From Cyclobacterium amurskyense (GTDB lineage Bacteria > Bacteroidota > Bacteroidia > Cytophagales > Cyclobacteriaceae), in NCBI RefSeq assembly GCF_001050135.1, contig NZ_CP012040.1, positions 5,349,001-5,413,000 on the forward strand: a stretch of 64,000 nt of DNA. The letters run 5' to 3'. Position 1 is the first letter of the stretch; the number at the start of each line of letters is the position of its first letter. A program made the position numbers and the translations under genes. The notes under the pieces were generated by a model. It made no database searches and had not been told where the DNA came from. It saw only the letters and a list, made by a program, of their open reading frames with translations. Of this stretch, positions 18,243 through 29,000 are shown in pieces.

Positions 18243-19166
18243 TTATATCAATTCAAGAATTTCAAGAATCCTGTTAAGGTCACTGGTTGAATGAAAAGGA
18301 ATTTTGATTTCGCCTTTATCTTTTTTATCAGATTTCAACGAAACTTTGGTTCCAAAATGGGAAGCTAATTTTTGTTGAAGCTTATTTATCTCATATTTTT
18401 TTACGGGATCAAGGCTTTCAGACTCCTTGGTGGGCTTTTGAGGGGCACCATCATTGAGCTCCTTTACAAGGGCTTCTACCTTACGAACACTTAACTCCTC
18501 CTCAATGGTTTTTTTGAAAATAGCCAGTTGCTTGTCTACATCTTCTATATTGATCAATGCTCTGGCATGCCCCATGCTTATTTTTTGATCCCTTATACCA
18601 GCCTGAATATCTGGCGGTAATTTTAATAAGCGAAGGTAATTGTTGACTGTGGTACGGTTTTTACCTACCCTATCACCCAATTGCTCCTGCTTGAGGTCAC
18701 ATTCGGCCAAAAGTCTTTGGTAAGAATGGGCAATTTCAAGGGCATTAAGGTTTTCTCTTTGAATGTTTTCGATCAGGGCCATTTCCAGCATTTGCTGGTC
18801 ATTGGCTGTCCGAATATAGGCAGGAATCATCTCTAGCCCAGCTAATTTGGACGCTTGAAACCTTCTTTCACCTGATATTAATTGGTACTCATTATCAGCA
18901 AGCCTTCTTACCGTAATCGGCTGAATAATACCCTGAACTCTGATAGATTCTGCTAGTTCTTCCAGCGCTGTTTTATCAAAATGTGTTCTGGGTTGGTAGG
19001 GGTTAACTTGTACATCTGACAATGAAATTTCAAAAATCCCTGCAACAGGCATTTTATCTTCTTCAGCTTCAGTACTTTTATCCTTCTGAGGAGAATCTTT
19101 TAATAATGCTCCTAATCCTTTCCCTAAAGCTCCTCTTTTTTTACTATTTGTTTTATTGACAGCCAT
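18243..19166 (-). CDS. parB: Chromosome partitioning protein ParB (CTPase, parS-binding)
   Basis: A 307-residue ParB with an N-terminal basic segment (KRGALGKGLGALL), the ParB/Srx CTPase domain with QVNPYQPRTHFD and LISGERRFQASKLAG (the GERR box contacts CTP), the helix-turn-helix region GKNRTTVNNYLRLLKLPPDIQ, and a C-terminal dimerisation domain. It loads at parS and spreads to organise the origin region with ParA. A consensus parS palindrome was not spotted by eye in this window. It lies 13 bases after parA. Confidence 0.96.
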   Translation of the reverse strand: MAVNKTNSKKRGALGKGLGALLKDSPQKDKSTEAEEDKMPVAGIFEISLSDVQVNPYQPRTHFDKTALEELAESIRVQGIIQPITVRRLADNEYQLISGERRFQASKLAGLEMIPAYIRTANDQQMLEMALIENIQRENLNALEIAHSYQRLLAECDLKQEQLGDRVGKNRTTVNNYLRLLKLPPDIQAGIRDQKISMGHARALINIEDVDKQLAIFKKTIEEELSVRKVEALVKELNDGAPQKPTKESESLDPVKKYEINKLQQKLASHFGTKVSLKSDKKDKGEIKIPFHSTSDLNRILEILELI

Positions 19167-19179
19167 TGTTCTATTTTAT

Positions 19180-19959
19180 TCAATTTTCTTTTGCCAATCC
19201 ATTTTTAGTGGCAATTTCATTGGCCAAATTCAAGTAGGCTACGGCCCCTTTACCGGTTGCATCAAAAGCGACAACTGGCATACCAAAACTTGGTGATTCA
19301 CTCAGTTTCACATTCCTAGGAATGATCGTATCGAAAGTCATGTCTTTGAAATGCATACGGACTTCTTCTACTACTTGATTGGATAGTCTTAATCTAACGT
19401 CATACATGGTTAATAGTATGCCTTCTATCTCAAGTTCTGGATTCAATCTGGTTTGAATAATCTTTATGGTATTTAATAGCTTACCCAATCCTTCAAGTGC
19501 GAAATATTCACACTGCACGGGAATGACCACCGAATTGGCAGCAGTAAGCGCATTAATTGTTATTAAACCAAGAGATGGTGAACAGTCAATGATAATAAAA
19601 TCATATCGATCCCTGATTTCCTGAATAACCCCACGCATCTTTTCCTCTCTATCTTCCAGGTTAACCATTTCTACTTCCGCACCTACAAGATCTATATGTG
19701 AAGGTACCAAGTCCAAATGATCAATTTCAGTCGAAATAATGATTTCATTGATATCATTTTCATTTACCATGCATTCGTAAATACTTATCTCTATTTCCTT
19801 AGGATCAAAGCCCAGGCCAGATGTAGTATTGGCTTGAGGATCTGCGTCGATCACCAAGGTTTTGTACTCCAACACAGCTAAACTGGCTGCTAGGTTCATG
19901 GCAGTAGTGGTTTTCCCTACTCCTCCTTTTTGATTAGCTATTGCGATTACTTTTCCCAT
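19180..19959 (-). CDS. parA: Chromosome partitioning ATPase ParA (Soj)
   Basis: A 259-residue deviant Walker A ATPase starting MGKVIAIANQKGGVGKTTTAMNLAAS; the KGGVGKTT motif includes the signature first Lys. DADPQANTT (Walker A') and FIIIDCSPSLG (Walker B) are intact. It works with ParB in chromosome segregation. It starts 6 bases downstream of the UPF0173-like hydrolase gene. Confidence 0.97.
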   Translation of the reverse strand: MGKVIAIANQKGGVGKTTTAMNLAASLAVLEYKTLVIDADPQANTTSGLGFDPKEIEISIYECMVNENDINEIIISTEIDHLDLVPSHIDLVGAEVEMVNLEDREEKMRGVIQEIRDRYDFIIIDCSPSLGLITINALTAANSVVIPVQCEYFALEGLGKLLNTIKIIQTRLNPELEIEGILLTMYDVRLRLSNQVVEEVRMHFKDMTFDTIIPRNVKLSESPSFGMPVVAFDATGKGAVAYLNLANEIATKNGLAKEN

Positions 19960-19965
19960 TGTCTT

Positions 19966-20649
19966 TTATAGCGAAATACTTTCTCCTATGTTTAGCAAAA
20001 TCAATTCTTTCCCACGGCCCACTGCTTCAGTTTTTGCTGCTTCTTTATTTATTTCAATTGGTTCAAATGTATCATAGTGCATGCCTATAATTTTATCCGT
20101 CCCCACAAATTCAGCAGCTTTCAATGCATCCGTAATACCTATGGTAAAGTTATCCCCAATTGGTAAAATTGCAAAATCAATGTCAAAGGATTCTCCAATT
20201 AATTTCATGTCGTAACTTAAGGTGGTATCACCGGCATAATAAAAGGTGCCTTGATCTGAAGCCACTACGAAACCTCCGGGATTCCCCCCATAAGATCCAT
20301 CCGGAAGTGAACTACTGTACACTGCATTGACATATTTCACCGTCCCAAAATCAAAATCCTTGGCACCTCCATGATTCATACCAAACACCTTCTTAATCCC
20401 TCTGTTTTTAAACCAGGTGACGATCTCAAAATTAGACACCAAAGTGGCTTCATTGTTATTTACAATCCTTTCAACGTCAAATACATGGTATTCATGTCCA
20501 TGGCTAACCAATACAAAGTCAGTGGTAATCTTATCGATTTCTATGTCAGAGGCTAGTGGATTTGGTGAAATAAAAGGGTCAAATAAAATCGTTTTATCTC
20601 CTAAATCCACCAAGAAAGTCGAATGACCAAAATACTTCAGTTCAATCAT
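19966..20649 (-). CDS. Metallo-beta-lactamase-fold hydrolase, UPF0173-like, with altered metal motif
   Basis: A 227-residue protein beginning MIELKYFGHSTFLV, the usual UPF0173 start. It has the metallo-hydrolase blocks YYAGDTTLS and IGMHYDTF. The central HxHxDH motif reads HGHEYHVFD at residues 50-58: Tyr54 replaces the second-site metal-ligand Asp. The fold is clear, but two-metal catalysis may be changed or lost. It is the first gene of the parA-parB-DUF5683-dapB-lepB run, with 6 bases to parA. Confidence 0.85.
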   Translation of the reverse strand: MIELKYFGHSTFLVDLGDKTILFDPFISPNPLASDIEIDKITTDFVLVSHGHEYHVFDVERIVNNNEATLVSNFEIVTWFKNRGIKKVFGMNHGGAKDFDFGTVKYVNAVYSSSLPDGSYGGNPGGFVVASDQGTFYYAGDTTLSYDMKLIGESFDIDFAILPIGDNFTIGITDALKAAEFVGTDKIIGMHYDTFEPIEINKEAAKTEAVGRGKELILLNIGESISL

Positions 20650-21218
20650 AGATTATTTTGAATTTCGATTTTTCATGCGATTACAAATATATCATTTTAA
20701 TCCGAACTATGGCCAGCATGATTCCTTGATCCGTCAGTTTAAAAACCCAAACCTGAAAAATATTCACTTGGGGACAAAGAACAATAGTTGGACTTTTTTT
20801 ACTTTTTCAAATCAATTGTTTGTTAATACCACCTGCTAAACCCCTGATAACGTTATGATTTATCATAACTACTTAATTTTTATTCAAGCTAAAAAATGAA
20901 TTGTTTTTCACTACATATGCCAATGATTATCTGATTTCCAATTTTACAATTATTGTTTATTTATAGAGGCAAGCCACCTAATGACAGCTATGCCAATAAT
21001 AAGATTTCTATCAGCGACAATTAAATTAAGCAGTACTTCGAAATATTAAAACAACCTACATTCAATAGCTATAAATTTAACCCGAAATATGCAATAGACA
21101 ATCTATTACGTGCTGAAATCGCTTTAAAATCAATCACTAATAACCCTATTCTCAAATCCGAGATAAATTATTTTCACAGGAAAAGCATTCCGAGCGGTAT
21201 GAGCCATTAATGGATAAA
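20650..21218. other. Intergenic region carrying one repeat-end fragment
   Basis: Nearly 600 bases with no supported gene. The fragment of the 208-base repeat (21081-21135) and the yidC terminator (21219-21248) are the only structures I recognise. The right side of this gap probably holds the promoter of the hydrolase-par operon near 20650-20900. Confidence 0.5.
21081..21135 (-). repeat. Inverted end fragment of the 208-base MITE-like repeat
   Basis: About 55 bases match the right-hand end of the repeat read in the opposite direction (CCCGAAATATGCAATAGACA, then TGCTGAAATCGCTTTAAAAT), with a few mismatches. It is preceded by tttaa, the same sequence found beside copy 3. The remaining roughly 150 bases are missing or too diverged to see, so this is a decayed or partial copy. 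Confidence 0.75.
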
Positions 21219-21248
21219 AAAAAGGCATGGAATCATCCATGCCTTTTC
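21219..21248 (-). terminator. Rho-independent terminator after yidC
   Basis: Stem AAAAGGCATGG / CCATGCCTTTT with a six-base loop. On the minus strand it is followed by a run of eight Ts. It lies about 80-100 bases past the yidC stop at 21324. Confidence 0.9.
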
Positions 21249-21323
21249 TCTCAAAATAGTAAGTAAACAATCAATTATGAATTCTATTATCTATTCCAAG
21301 TTTAGTATAAAAGGGAAGAAAAA

Positions 21324-23147
21324 TTACTTTCCTTTACCTTTTCTCTTTTTAGTTTCAGTTTTGTTATTCTCTGAAGCCTTCATGGCTTGTTCAATTTTCA
21401 TTTGAAACTTAGATTTCTTCTTATTCGCATTTTTAAGCTTGCTTTCTTCCACTTTGGCTCTGATTTTATCATCATCGACAAATTGTTTGATCAAATACTG
21501 CTGACCGAAAGTCACCATATTAGACACGAAATAATAGAAACTAAGTGCAGCAGGGAATGAGTTTAAAACAAACATAAACACCACTGGCATAACATAACCT
21601 ATATTTTTCATCGGCCCTTGGGCGGTAGTCAATTGGTTATTGAAATGAGTGTAAGCAATTTGAGACACTGTCATTAGCAGTGTAAACAAACTCACATGAT
21701 CCCCATAAAATGGAATCGTAAAGGGAAGGTTTAAAATAGAGTCATAAGTTGACAAATCATGCGCCCAAAGGAAGGACTCTTGCCTCAATTCAATTGAATT
21801 AGGGAAGAAAAAGAACATGGCCAATAAGAAAGGCATCTGAAGCACCATAGGCAGACAACCTGAAATTGGGCTTACACCAAGTTGGCTGAACAGTTTCATC
21901 TGTTCTTGCTGCATCTTGGTTTGGTCTTCTCCGTACTTTTCTTTTAACTCATCTATTTCCGGTTTAATCACCCTCATCTTAGCCATTCCAATGTAAGACT
22001 TGTAAGTCAAAGGCAAAAGGAACAATTTGATAATGAAGACAATCAATATTATTATCACACCATAATTGTCAAAGAAATTTTCCAACCAGTGGAACAAATT
22101 GACAATAATGTATTTATTGACCCAACTCACAAAAATATACCCCATGTCCACATTCTTATCGAACTCAGGGGTTACATTTTTTAGAATTTTATAATTGTTC
22201 GGTCCAAAATAATAACTTACCTCTCCGTTTATAGGAAGCAATAAGGTGGCAGACATGTTCTTAACAAAAGAGGAATCCAAAGGAGTCTCTTGCGCCAGGT
22301 TACCACTGTTAAACTGGTTTTTAGCAATAATTCCGGTAGTGAAAAACCGTTGTTTGAAGGCAACCCATTTCAAAGGCTCTCCTATCTGTTCTGCATCATC
22401 TCCTTCTCCAGTGGACAAGTAATCGTAAGTTTCATCTGCAGTATAGAAATTCATATAGGTTTTCCTTCTGGATTCACCCATATCTTCTTCTAGCCTTTGG
22501 AGTTCACTCTGCCAGTTAATTGTCAATACATCATCACTGATTAAGCTTTCCAGTCCAGCTCCTTGGATTTTATGAGAGAGCTCATACCCAGTAGGAGGCA
22601 GCTGATATTTTCTAACAATACTTCCAGACCCTGCAATGGCTGTAAAGGTGACAGTACTAACTTGTACTCCATCTACTGCTTCACTAGATTCTTTCACTAC
22701 AAAATAAAGGTCATTCAAACTCAAATTACCTTGAGTAGAATTAATTTTATAATCTAATTTTCCAGTTTCGCTATCAAATAAGATTAAAGGTTTTTGGTCA
22801 TAAGTTTTAAAACCTTTAACCTCTACTTTTTGAATTTCTCCACCTTTGTTGGAAAGCGTAATTTTTATATTTTCATTCTCCAATACAGTGGCAGTTTCCT
22901 GTCCTTTAACAAGGTCAGAAAAATCACCATACTTTTGCTTTGCAGCCAAATTACTTAGGCTATCATTAATTGCATTGTCAACCTGCCCAAGGTCCTGATC
23001 CGTCTCGATCGCATTGGATTGTACCTGAGTACTACCATTGGTTGTTTGAGGTTCGATAACTGGTTGTGGATCACTCGCAAAAAAGAGCGAATAAACCAAA
23101 ATTACCGCTGCGAAAAGAATGAGTCCTGTCGCTTGATTTTTATCCAT
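21324..23147 (-). CDS. yidC: Membrane protein insertase YidC
   Basis: A 607-residue Oxa1-family insertase that places proteins into the inner membrane with or without Sec. It has an N-terminal membrane anchor (LILFAAVILVYSLFFA), a large periplasmic beta domain (about 60-345), and a C-terminal core of membrane helices from about 355 to 570 with FFDNYGVIIILIVFIIKLFLLPLTYKSY and MKLFSQLGVSPISGCLPMVLQMPF. A Lys-rich cytoplasmic tail follows. It is 53 bases downstream of pyrG, the usual neighbour in this group. Confidence 0.96.
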   Translation of the reverse strand: MDKNQATGLILFAAVILVYSLFFASDPQPVIEPQTTNGSTQVQSNAIETDQDLGQVDNAINDSLSNLAAKQKYGDFSDLVKGQETATVLENENIKITLSNKGGEIQKVEVKGFKTYDQKPLILFDSETGKLDYKINSTQGNLSLNDLYFVVKESSEAVDGVQVSTVTFTAIAGSGSIVRKYQLPPTGYELSHKIQGAGLESLISDDVLTINWQSELQRLEEDMGESRRKTYMNFYTADETYDYLSTGEGDDAEQIGEPLKWVAFKQRFFTTGIIAKNQFNSGNLAQETPLDSSFVKNMSATLLLPINGEVSYYFGPNNYKILKNVTPEFDKNVDMGYIFVSWVNKYIIVNLFHWLENFFDNYGVIIILIVFIIKLFLLPLTYKSYIGMAKMRVIKPEIDELKEKYGEDQTKMQQEQMKLFSQLGVSPISGCLPMVLQMPFLLAMFFFFPNSIELRQESFLWAHDLSTYDSILNLPFTIPFYGDHVSLFTLLMTVSQIAYTHFNNQLTTAQGPMKNIGYVMPVVFMFVLNSFPAALSFYYFVSNMVTFGQQYLIKQFVDDDKIRAKVEESKLKNANKKKSKFQMKIEQAMKASENNKTETKKRKGKGK

Positions 23148-23200
23148 AATTCAATCGGTTGTTTAATACAGGTTTAATTACCTGTCACTAAATAATTATT

Positions 23201-24823
23201 TTACGATTTATTCCTTTTATTGTCACTTACCGCTTTGATAAACCTCACAAATAGAGGATGAGGGTTCAGGACAGTACTTTTATATTCAGGGTGAAATTGT
23301 GTTCCTACAAACCAAGGATGGTCTTTCAACTCAATAATCTCCACCAAACCCTTGTCAGGATTTTTTCCTGTAGCTATCATCCCATGCTCTTCAAAAACCT
23401 TAAGGTATTTGTTATTGAACTCATACCTGTGTCTATGTCTTTCTGTGATTTTTGATTTGCCATAAGCAGTATATGCTTTGGAACCTTTTTTCATTTCACA
23501 TGGATAAGCCCCAAGTCGCATTGTTCCTCCCATTTGCTTCACCCCTTTTTGTTCTTCCATAAGGAAAATAACAGGGTCTTTGCAATCCGGATCCGATTCG
23601 GTAGACGAAGCATCTTTCAAACCCAAGACATTTCTTGCGAACTCAATAACAGCAACCTGCATTCCCAAGCAAATGCCAAAGAAGGGAATTAAATTTTCTC
23701 TGGCGTATTCAGTTGCTATAAGTTTACCTTCCAAGCCTCTCACTCCAAACCCTGGAGCGACAAGAACCCCGTCTATGAATTCCAGCTTTTTAGCAATATT
23801 CCCTTCATTTAATTCTTCAGAAGATACCAGGTGAAGGTTTACTTTACACTCCAAGGAGGTACCTGCATGAATAAAGGATTCAATGATGGACTTATAAGCA
23901 TCGGGTAGTGAAACATATTTCCCTATAAGGGCTATATCCACCTCCATGGTAGGATTTTTGAGCTTACCCAAAAATTCTTTCCACTGCTCAAGTTCGGTAT
24001 TTGTTTTGGATGTGATTTTCAACTTGGTCATCACCCGCTCATCAAGTCGTTCCTTCTTCATCAGTAAAGGAACATCGTAGATTGAATCGGCATCCATTGC
24101 TTCTATCACACAGTTCAATTGAACGTTGCAAAATTGAGCAATTTTCTTTTTTACATCAACTGGTAGGTGGTGCTCTGTTCTACAAACCAAAATATCTGGT
24201 TGAACTCCAGCTTCTAACAGTTGTTTGACAGAATGTTGGGTAGGTTTGGTTTTTAGCTCTTTTGCTGCAGATAAGAAAGGAATCAATGTTAGGTGAATCA
24301 CCAAAAAATTATTGGGACCTAAGTCCCACCTTGCTTGCCTCACTGCTTCAACAAATGGTAAAGATTCAATATCTCCAACACAGCCACCTATTTCAGTAAT
24401 AATTACATCATACTTGCCCTCACTTCCTAGTTTATAAAAATTGTTTTTAATCTCATCAGTGATATGAGGAATTACTTGAACAGTCTTACCTAAGTATTCT
24501 CCTTTTCTTTCTTTGGTAATAACGTTATTATAAATCCTCCCTGTGGTAACATTGTTACCCTGAGAAGTGGTCGCATTTAGAAACCTTTCATAATGGCCAA
24601 GATCTAAGTCCGTTTCTGCACCGTCTTCGGTGACATAGCACTCCCCATGCTCATAGGGGTTCAACGTTCCCGGATCAATGTTCAGATAAGGATCAAATTT
24701 TTGGATGGTAACCGAAATACCCCTTGATTGAAGGAGCTTAGCTAGCGATGCCGCTATAATTCCTTTTCCAAGTGAGGAGGTAACTCCTCCGGTGATAAAG
24801 ATGTGTTTTGTAGACGCAGCCAT
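23201..24823 (-). CDS. pyrG: CTP synthase
   Basis: A 540-residue enzyme making CTP from UTP, ATP and glutamine. N-terminal synthetase domain: FITGGVTSSLGKGIIAASLAKLLQ with the P-loop, KFDPYLNIDPGTLNPYEHGE and GGCVGDIESLPFVEA. C-terminal class I glutamine amidotransferase domain: nucleophile elbow FGICLGMQ and catalytic His/Glu in FHPEYKS. Full length, no anomalies. Gap of 53 bases to yidC. Confidence 0.98.
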   Translation of the reverse strand: MAASTKHIFITGGVTSSLGKGIIAASLAKLLQSRGISVTIQKFDPYLNIDPGTLNPYEHGECYVTEDGAETDLDLGHYERFLNATTSQGNNVTTGRIYNNVITKERKGEYLGKTVQVIPHITDEIKNNFYKLGSEGKYDVIITEIGGCVGDIESLPFVEAVRQARWDLGPNNFLVIHLTLIPFLSAAKELKTKPTQHSVKQLLEAGVQPDILVCRTEHHLPVDVKKKIAQFCNVQLNCVIEAMDADSIYDVPLLMKKERLDERVMTKLKITSKTNTELEQWKEFLGKLKNPTMEVDIALIGKYVSLPDAYKSIIESFIHAGTSLECKVNLHLVSSEELNEGNIAKKLEFIDGVLVAPGFGVRGLEGKLIATEYARENLIPFFGICLGMQVAVIEFARNVLGLKDASSTESDPDCKDPVIFLMEEQKGVKQMGGTMRLGAYPCEMKKGSKAYTAYGKSKITERHRHRYEFNNKYLKVFEEHGMIATGKNPDKGLVEIIELKDHPWFVGTQFHPEYKSTVLNPHPLFVRFIKAVSDNKRNKS

Positions 24824-24960
24824 AAGAATGGTTATATGAAATTTTGTTTATATTCTTATGGGATTCAAAATTAGGTAAAATAATTGACTTGAAGGCCTAG
24901 AATTAAGTTAAAATTATGATTTGAAAATCTATTTGATTTATGGGTAGGATTAACTAGCGC

Positions 24961-24986
24961 ACTAGTAATGCTTTAGCTTTACTAGT
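24961..24986. terminator. Weak inverted repeat downstream of the FAH-family gene
   Basis: ACTAGTAA (24961-24968) and TTACTAGT (24979-24986) are perfect complements across ten bases. It lies 28 bases past the stop of the FAH-family gene on the minus strand. With only eight A/T-rich pairs and no T run, termination is possible but a protein-binding site is equally possible. Confidence 0.35.
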
Positions 24987-25013
24987 TATAAAAACAGAAA
25001 GTTTAATGTTTTA

Positions 25014-25850
25014 TTATTCCACAGTGTTTATTAAGGTCCCTATACCGTTAATATGAATCTTAACCACATCACGAGATGCCAATGTAAAATCACTACCCGG
25101 CACAATACCCGTACCTGTCATCAAAAAAGAACCTACAGGAAAGCTGTATTCAGCATATAGAAAGGTGATCAATTCAGCAAAATCTCTTTTGATCTGATCA
25201 ATGGTGATAGCATCACTAAAGATCAAATTGCTGTCTCTGATTACTTCTAACTTAATCTCTGTATCCTTTGCCAATGTTTTTTCTGTAAGTAAGATACATG
25301 GCCCCAACGCGGCACTTCCATTGTACACTTTTGCCTGTGGAAGGTATAAAGGATTTTCTCCCTCAATACTTCTTGAGCTCATGTCATTTCCAATGGTATA
25401 TCCTAATATTTTGCCAGAAGAACTTACCAATAAGGTCAACTCAGGTTCTGGCACATCCCAAGTTGAATCCTTCCTGATCCTTACTTTCTCTAAATGTCCT
25501 TTTACTCTCGGCCCTGTGGATTTCATAAACAACTCAGGACGCTCAGCATTGTATACCTTTTCATAAAAGGTACCCCCACCACTGTCCTTGGATTCTTCCT
25601 GTCTACCTAATTTGCTCTTAAAGTAGGTTACTCCACTCGCCCATACTTCTTGATTCCCTACCGGTGCCAACAGACCTTCATTGATCCATACATGGCCATC
25701 CTCCGATGGTGCTGTTGTTTCAACAATCCCCTCCAGCTTTTTGTACAAATTGTCGTCATTGATAAACTCATCCCAATTTTCATTAGGCTGGGTGTACAAT
25801 TGATTGTTTTTCTCAACAACTATACCTTTTATAGTTCTGTAGATTTTCAT
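25014..25850 (-). CDS. Fumarylacetoacetate hydrolase (FAH) family protein
   Basis: A 278-residue FAH-fold enzyme. It has the metal-binding and core blocks EPELTLLVSSSGKILGYTIGNDMSSRSIEGENPLYLPQAKVYNGSAALGP (about 130-180) and SFLMTGTGIVPG near the C-terminus. This superfamily hydrolyses or decarboxylates acylpyruvates and 2-keto-3-deoxy sugar acid derivatives. In Bacteroidota many act in aromatic or uronate/deoxy-sugar catabolism. Exact substrate unknown. The ATG at 25850 is preferred; the frame extends to a TTG three codons upstream. It stands alone between a terminator and pyrG. Confidence 0.85.
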   Translation of the reverse strand: MKIYRTIKGIVVEKNNQLYTQPNENWDEFINDDNLYKKLEGIVETTAPSEDGHVWINEGLLAPVGNQEVWASGVTYFKSKLGRQEESKDSGGGTFYEKVYNAERPELFMKSTGPRVKGHLEKVRIRKDSTWDVPEPELTLLVSSSGKILGYTIGNDMSSRSIEGENPLYLPQAKVYNGSAALGPCILLTEKTLAKDTEIKLEVIRDSNLIFSDAITIDQIKRDFAELITFLYAEYSFPVGSFLMTGTGIVPGSDFTLASRDVVKIHINGIGTLINTVE

Positions 25851-25980
25851 AATAAACAAACTTAAAATATGTCTGGTAAAAAAGCGAATTAAATTTGATT
25901 AAAGCTAGTTTTCATAAACACATAAATGGCAATTATCATGAATGGATAGAATACTTTTGAATGTTTTTGACTTTTCAATC

Positions 25981-26015
25981 AAAAGGCTCCCTGAAATAGT
26001 ATCAGGGAGCCTTTT
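25981..26015 (-). terminator. Rho-independent terminator after the beta-helix/malectin gene
   Basis: A 14-bp perfect stem AAAAGGCTCCCTGA / TCAGGGAGCCTTTT around a seven-base loop. It lies 21 bases past the stop codon at 26036. Confidence 0.85.
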
Positions 26016-26035
26016 ATGATTGATAAATCCTTTGC

Positions 26036-29000
26036 TTATGGATTGACGATTAGTCTTTGTTTATTGATCACAGTTTGTTCGTTGCTAATGCTTACCAGGT
26101 ACATTCCTTGAGTAAGGTTGTTTAGTGGGATATTGAATTGGTTGTTTTCAGTTTTGATGCTGGCCAAGTCAAAGTGGCTCACCAACTGACCGTTCATGTT
26201 GTGGATAAGTACTCTTCCTCTTTCGATTTCAGCGTTGATTTCCAAAGTAGCTCTTTCCTTGGCAGGATTAGGGAAGATACGAATCTCTTCTTTTGCAACA
26301 GTTTCAGTGTACACATCCATTTCCTTGTAACCCCTGCTGTACATTTCTTTGTATCCTCTGTTGAAGGAGTTTTGAGATGTTCTTAGGTTAGCGGCGATGT
26401 TTCCTCCTTTGGCAGCGCTTCCTATGATGGCAATGCCAGAGATGCTTGCATTATTCACTTTGGCGTTCATTTCCAATACCAGTTTACCATCAGTCACTTC
26501 GATGTTTTCAAAAGAAAGCAAGGTTGGTGCATTGTTGTTTTCAACAAAAAGGTCAAAATCACTTTTTAATACCTTGCCCTGAAGAGAGATGTCATAAACC
26601 CTTTTTCCAGCTTGAGCAGCACTACCGGCATGTCCAAACCACAATTCATGGTGCATGGTGAACACGGTGTAAGTTCCATTAGGTACAGGAATGGTATAGG
26701 TCAAGTTTTTACCGCTTCTTTCTGATTGGAAAAGTTCATCTACAGCGATTTTATTGTTTTCATAGCTGTTGGTTCCCTCATTGTAAAACCTTTCAGTATT
26801 GGATTCCGCCAGGTAAGTGATGCCATTCAATGTTGCGTCTGACTTGTCACCAGTATTTAAAAAGAAAAGATGTTCTGAACCAGGTGTCTGAATAACCTCA
26901 TCAATTTCTTCGATAATAGATATTCCGGAGATAGAGGCATTGTTGGCGCTAGCGATCAATTTCAAGTCTAAAACGCCATCTACTACCTGTACCCCTTCAA
27001 AAGTAAGGACGGTCTCTTGGTTGTTGTTGTAAGAATAGATATCAAAATTGTCCATGACCACATTGCCTTCCAAAAGAATGTCAAATACCCTTCTTCCTGC
27101 TCTTGCAGCAGATCCACCTTTTCCGAAGTACAACTCATTGTGGTAAGTTTTCACTGTGTAAGTTCCATTTTCAACAGGTACTAAGAAATCCAATGTAGAA
27201 GCATACCTTTCAGACTGGAAGATTTTTTCGCTGCTGGCATTTGTATTGGTAGACGTATTAGATTTAGATGAGGTAATGAATTCACTTGCTGATACGTGAA
27301 CATTGTTCTGGAAGGTAATGGCCTCCTTAGCAGTTGTGTTAAGGTGTATGGCAGCTCCTTCTGTTTTAGGTGTTTCTGCTGGAGTTTCTACAAGCACTTC
27401 TACAGGAGTTTCTTCAACGACTACCTCTGTCACTGGCACAATAGCGATTCCAGAGATCAGGCTGTTGTTTGAAGAAGCAGTAAGCTCCAGATCAAGTATT
27501 CCGTCAGTTACCTCGATGGTGTTAAAAGTAAGAGTAGTTTCCTGATTTTTGTTTTCAAGGAAAATATCAAAGTTTTTCTTAACCACATTTCCTTCAATTG
27601 AGATATCAAATACCCTTAGTCCGGCTCTTTCATATTTACCATCGTTTCCAAAATACATTTCGTTGTGATATGTTTTGATGGTGTAAGTGCCTTTTTCTAA
27701 AGGGATTTCAAACTTGAGGTTTTTGTTGAACATTTCAGTCTGGAAAAGAACTTCATCACTTCCTGATACCTTGGTAGCTACATTCACCCCAGATGATTTG
27801 ATGTATTCCTTGTTGATAGCTACGAATTGCTGTCCTTCGTAATTCACAGTACCATTGTAGCCTACGTGGTAATAAGTTCCTTCCAATATGTCATTAGCTA
27901 CATTTTCAACAGGTTTGCTTTCGATAACTTCTACCACTTTGTTTTTAGCAGTAAACTCTATTTCAGAAGAAGTACTTACATTTCCTTCTTTGTCAGTGAC
28001 AGAAGCCCACACATAGTTTCCACCAGCAGGAATTTCTTCAATAACAGCCTGGTAAGGTAGTTCTTCACAAGAACCTACCAATTTCAAACCACAATAGAAA
28101 TCTACTTTTTCGATGTTGTTGTCCAGATTCGTAATCTCACTGCTCAATGTTACTTTATCGCCTTCGGTGAGCTGAGTGATGTCTTCTTTGATAGCCAATT
28201 GAATTTCAGGTGTTTTGATGAGCTCAGGTTTTTCTTCTATCTCAGCTCCTTTAGCCACACGGATCAACACCACAGAACCATAAGCAGGAATAGTAACCTG
28301 TCCGGAGAATTTCTCCAACTTGGCATTTACATACTCACCAGACAAGGCAATAGTTTTGCTACTTTTTGTAGGGTTGTATTCAAATACGATTTCTTCTTCA
28401 GGGTTAATAAATGAAGCTTCAACTTCAACAAACTCCAAGTCATCCATCCAATAGGTGAAGTTATCCTCCGTAGAAGTGATCAAAAGGGATACATCATTAA
28501 CATCTGCATAGGGAGAAACAAGTACCTCATAACCATCAAGGCTGGTATTTACTTCCAACGTGGTCATGGCAGATAATTTTTCCCAAGGGCTACCGGTGTA
28601 CCTTAAGTAAGTCGAAATGTTTCCCACTTTATTAGCCAAGGCATTGAATTTTAATAAGTAAGTTTTGTCCTTCTTCAATCCTCCCAAGACTATTTTAACT
28701 GCACTGGATCCAGAACCGCTAACTTTAAGTGCTCCACCATTTGTCTTACTATTTGACTCCCACTGTTGTTTGCAATTACTACAGTAAACCCCACTCACAT
28801 TTTGATCGAAAGAAGAATTGGCATAAAGACTAGAGCCAATTTTCTTTGTAATGGTATAAGTGGAAATTTCTACAGTATTACTTACAGAGTTTTTGTCTTT
28901 ACCGAACTTGGCAGTCCATTGTTCCAGGTTGTCTATGGCTGCTTCTCTTTTTCCATTTCTTGTGTATTGATTTTCGATACTGAACTCATCACCAAGAGGT

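Noticed and set aside
24951..24986. Inverted repeat ACTAGTAA/TTACTAGT as an operator of pyrG
   Set aside because: It lies nearer the 3' end of the upstream gene than the pyrG start, and no known regulator motif fits; kept only as a weak terminator candidate.
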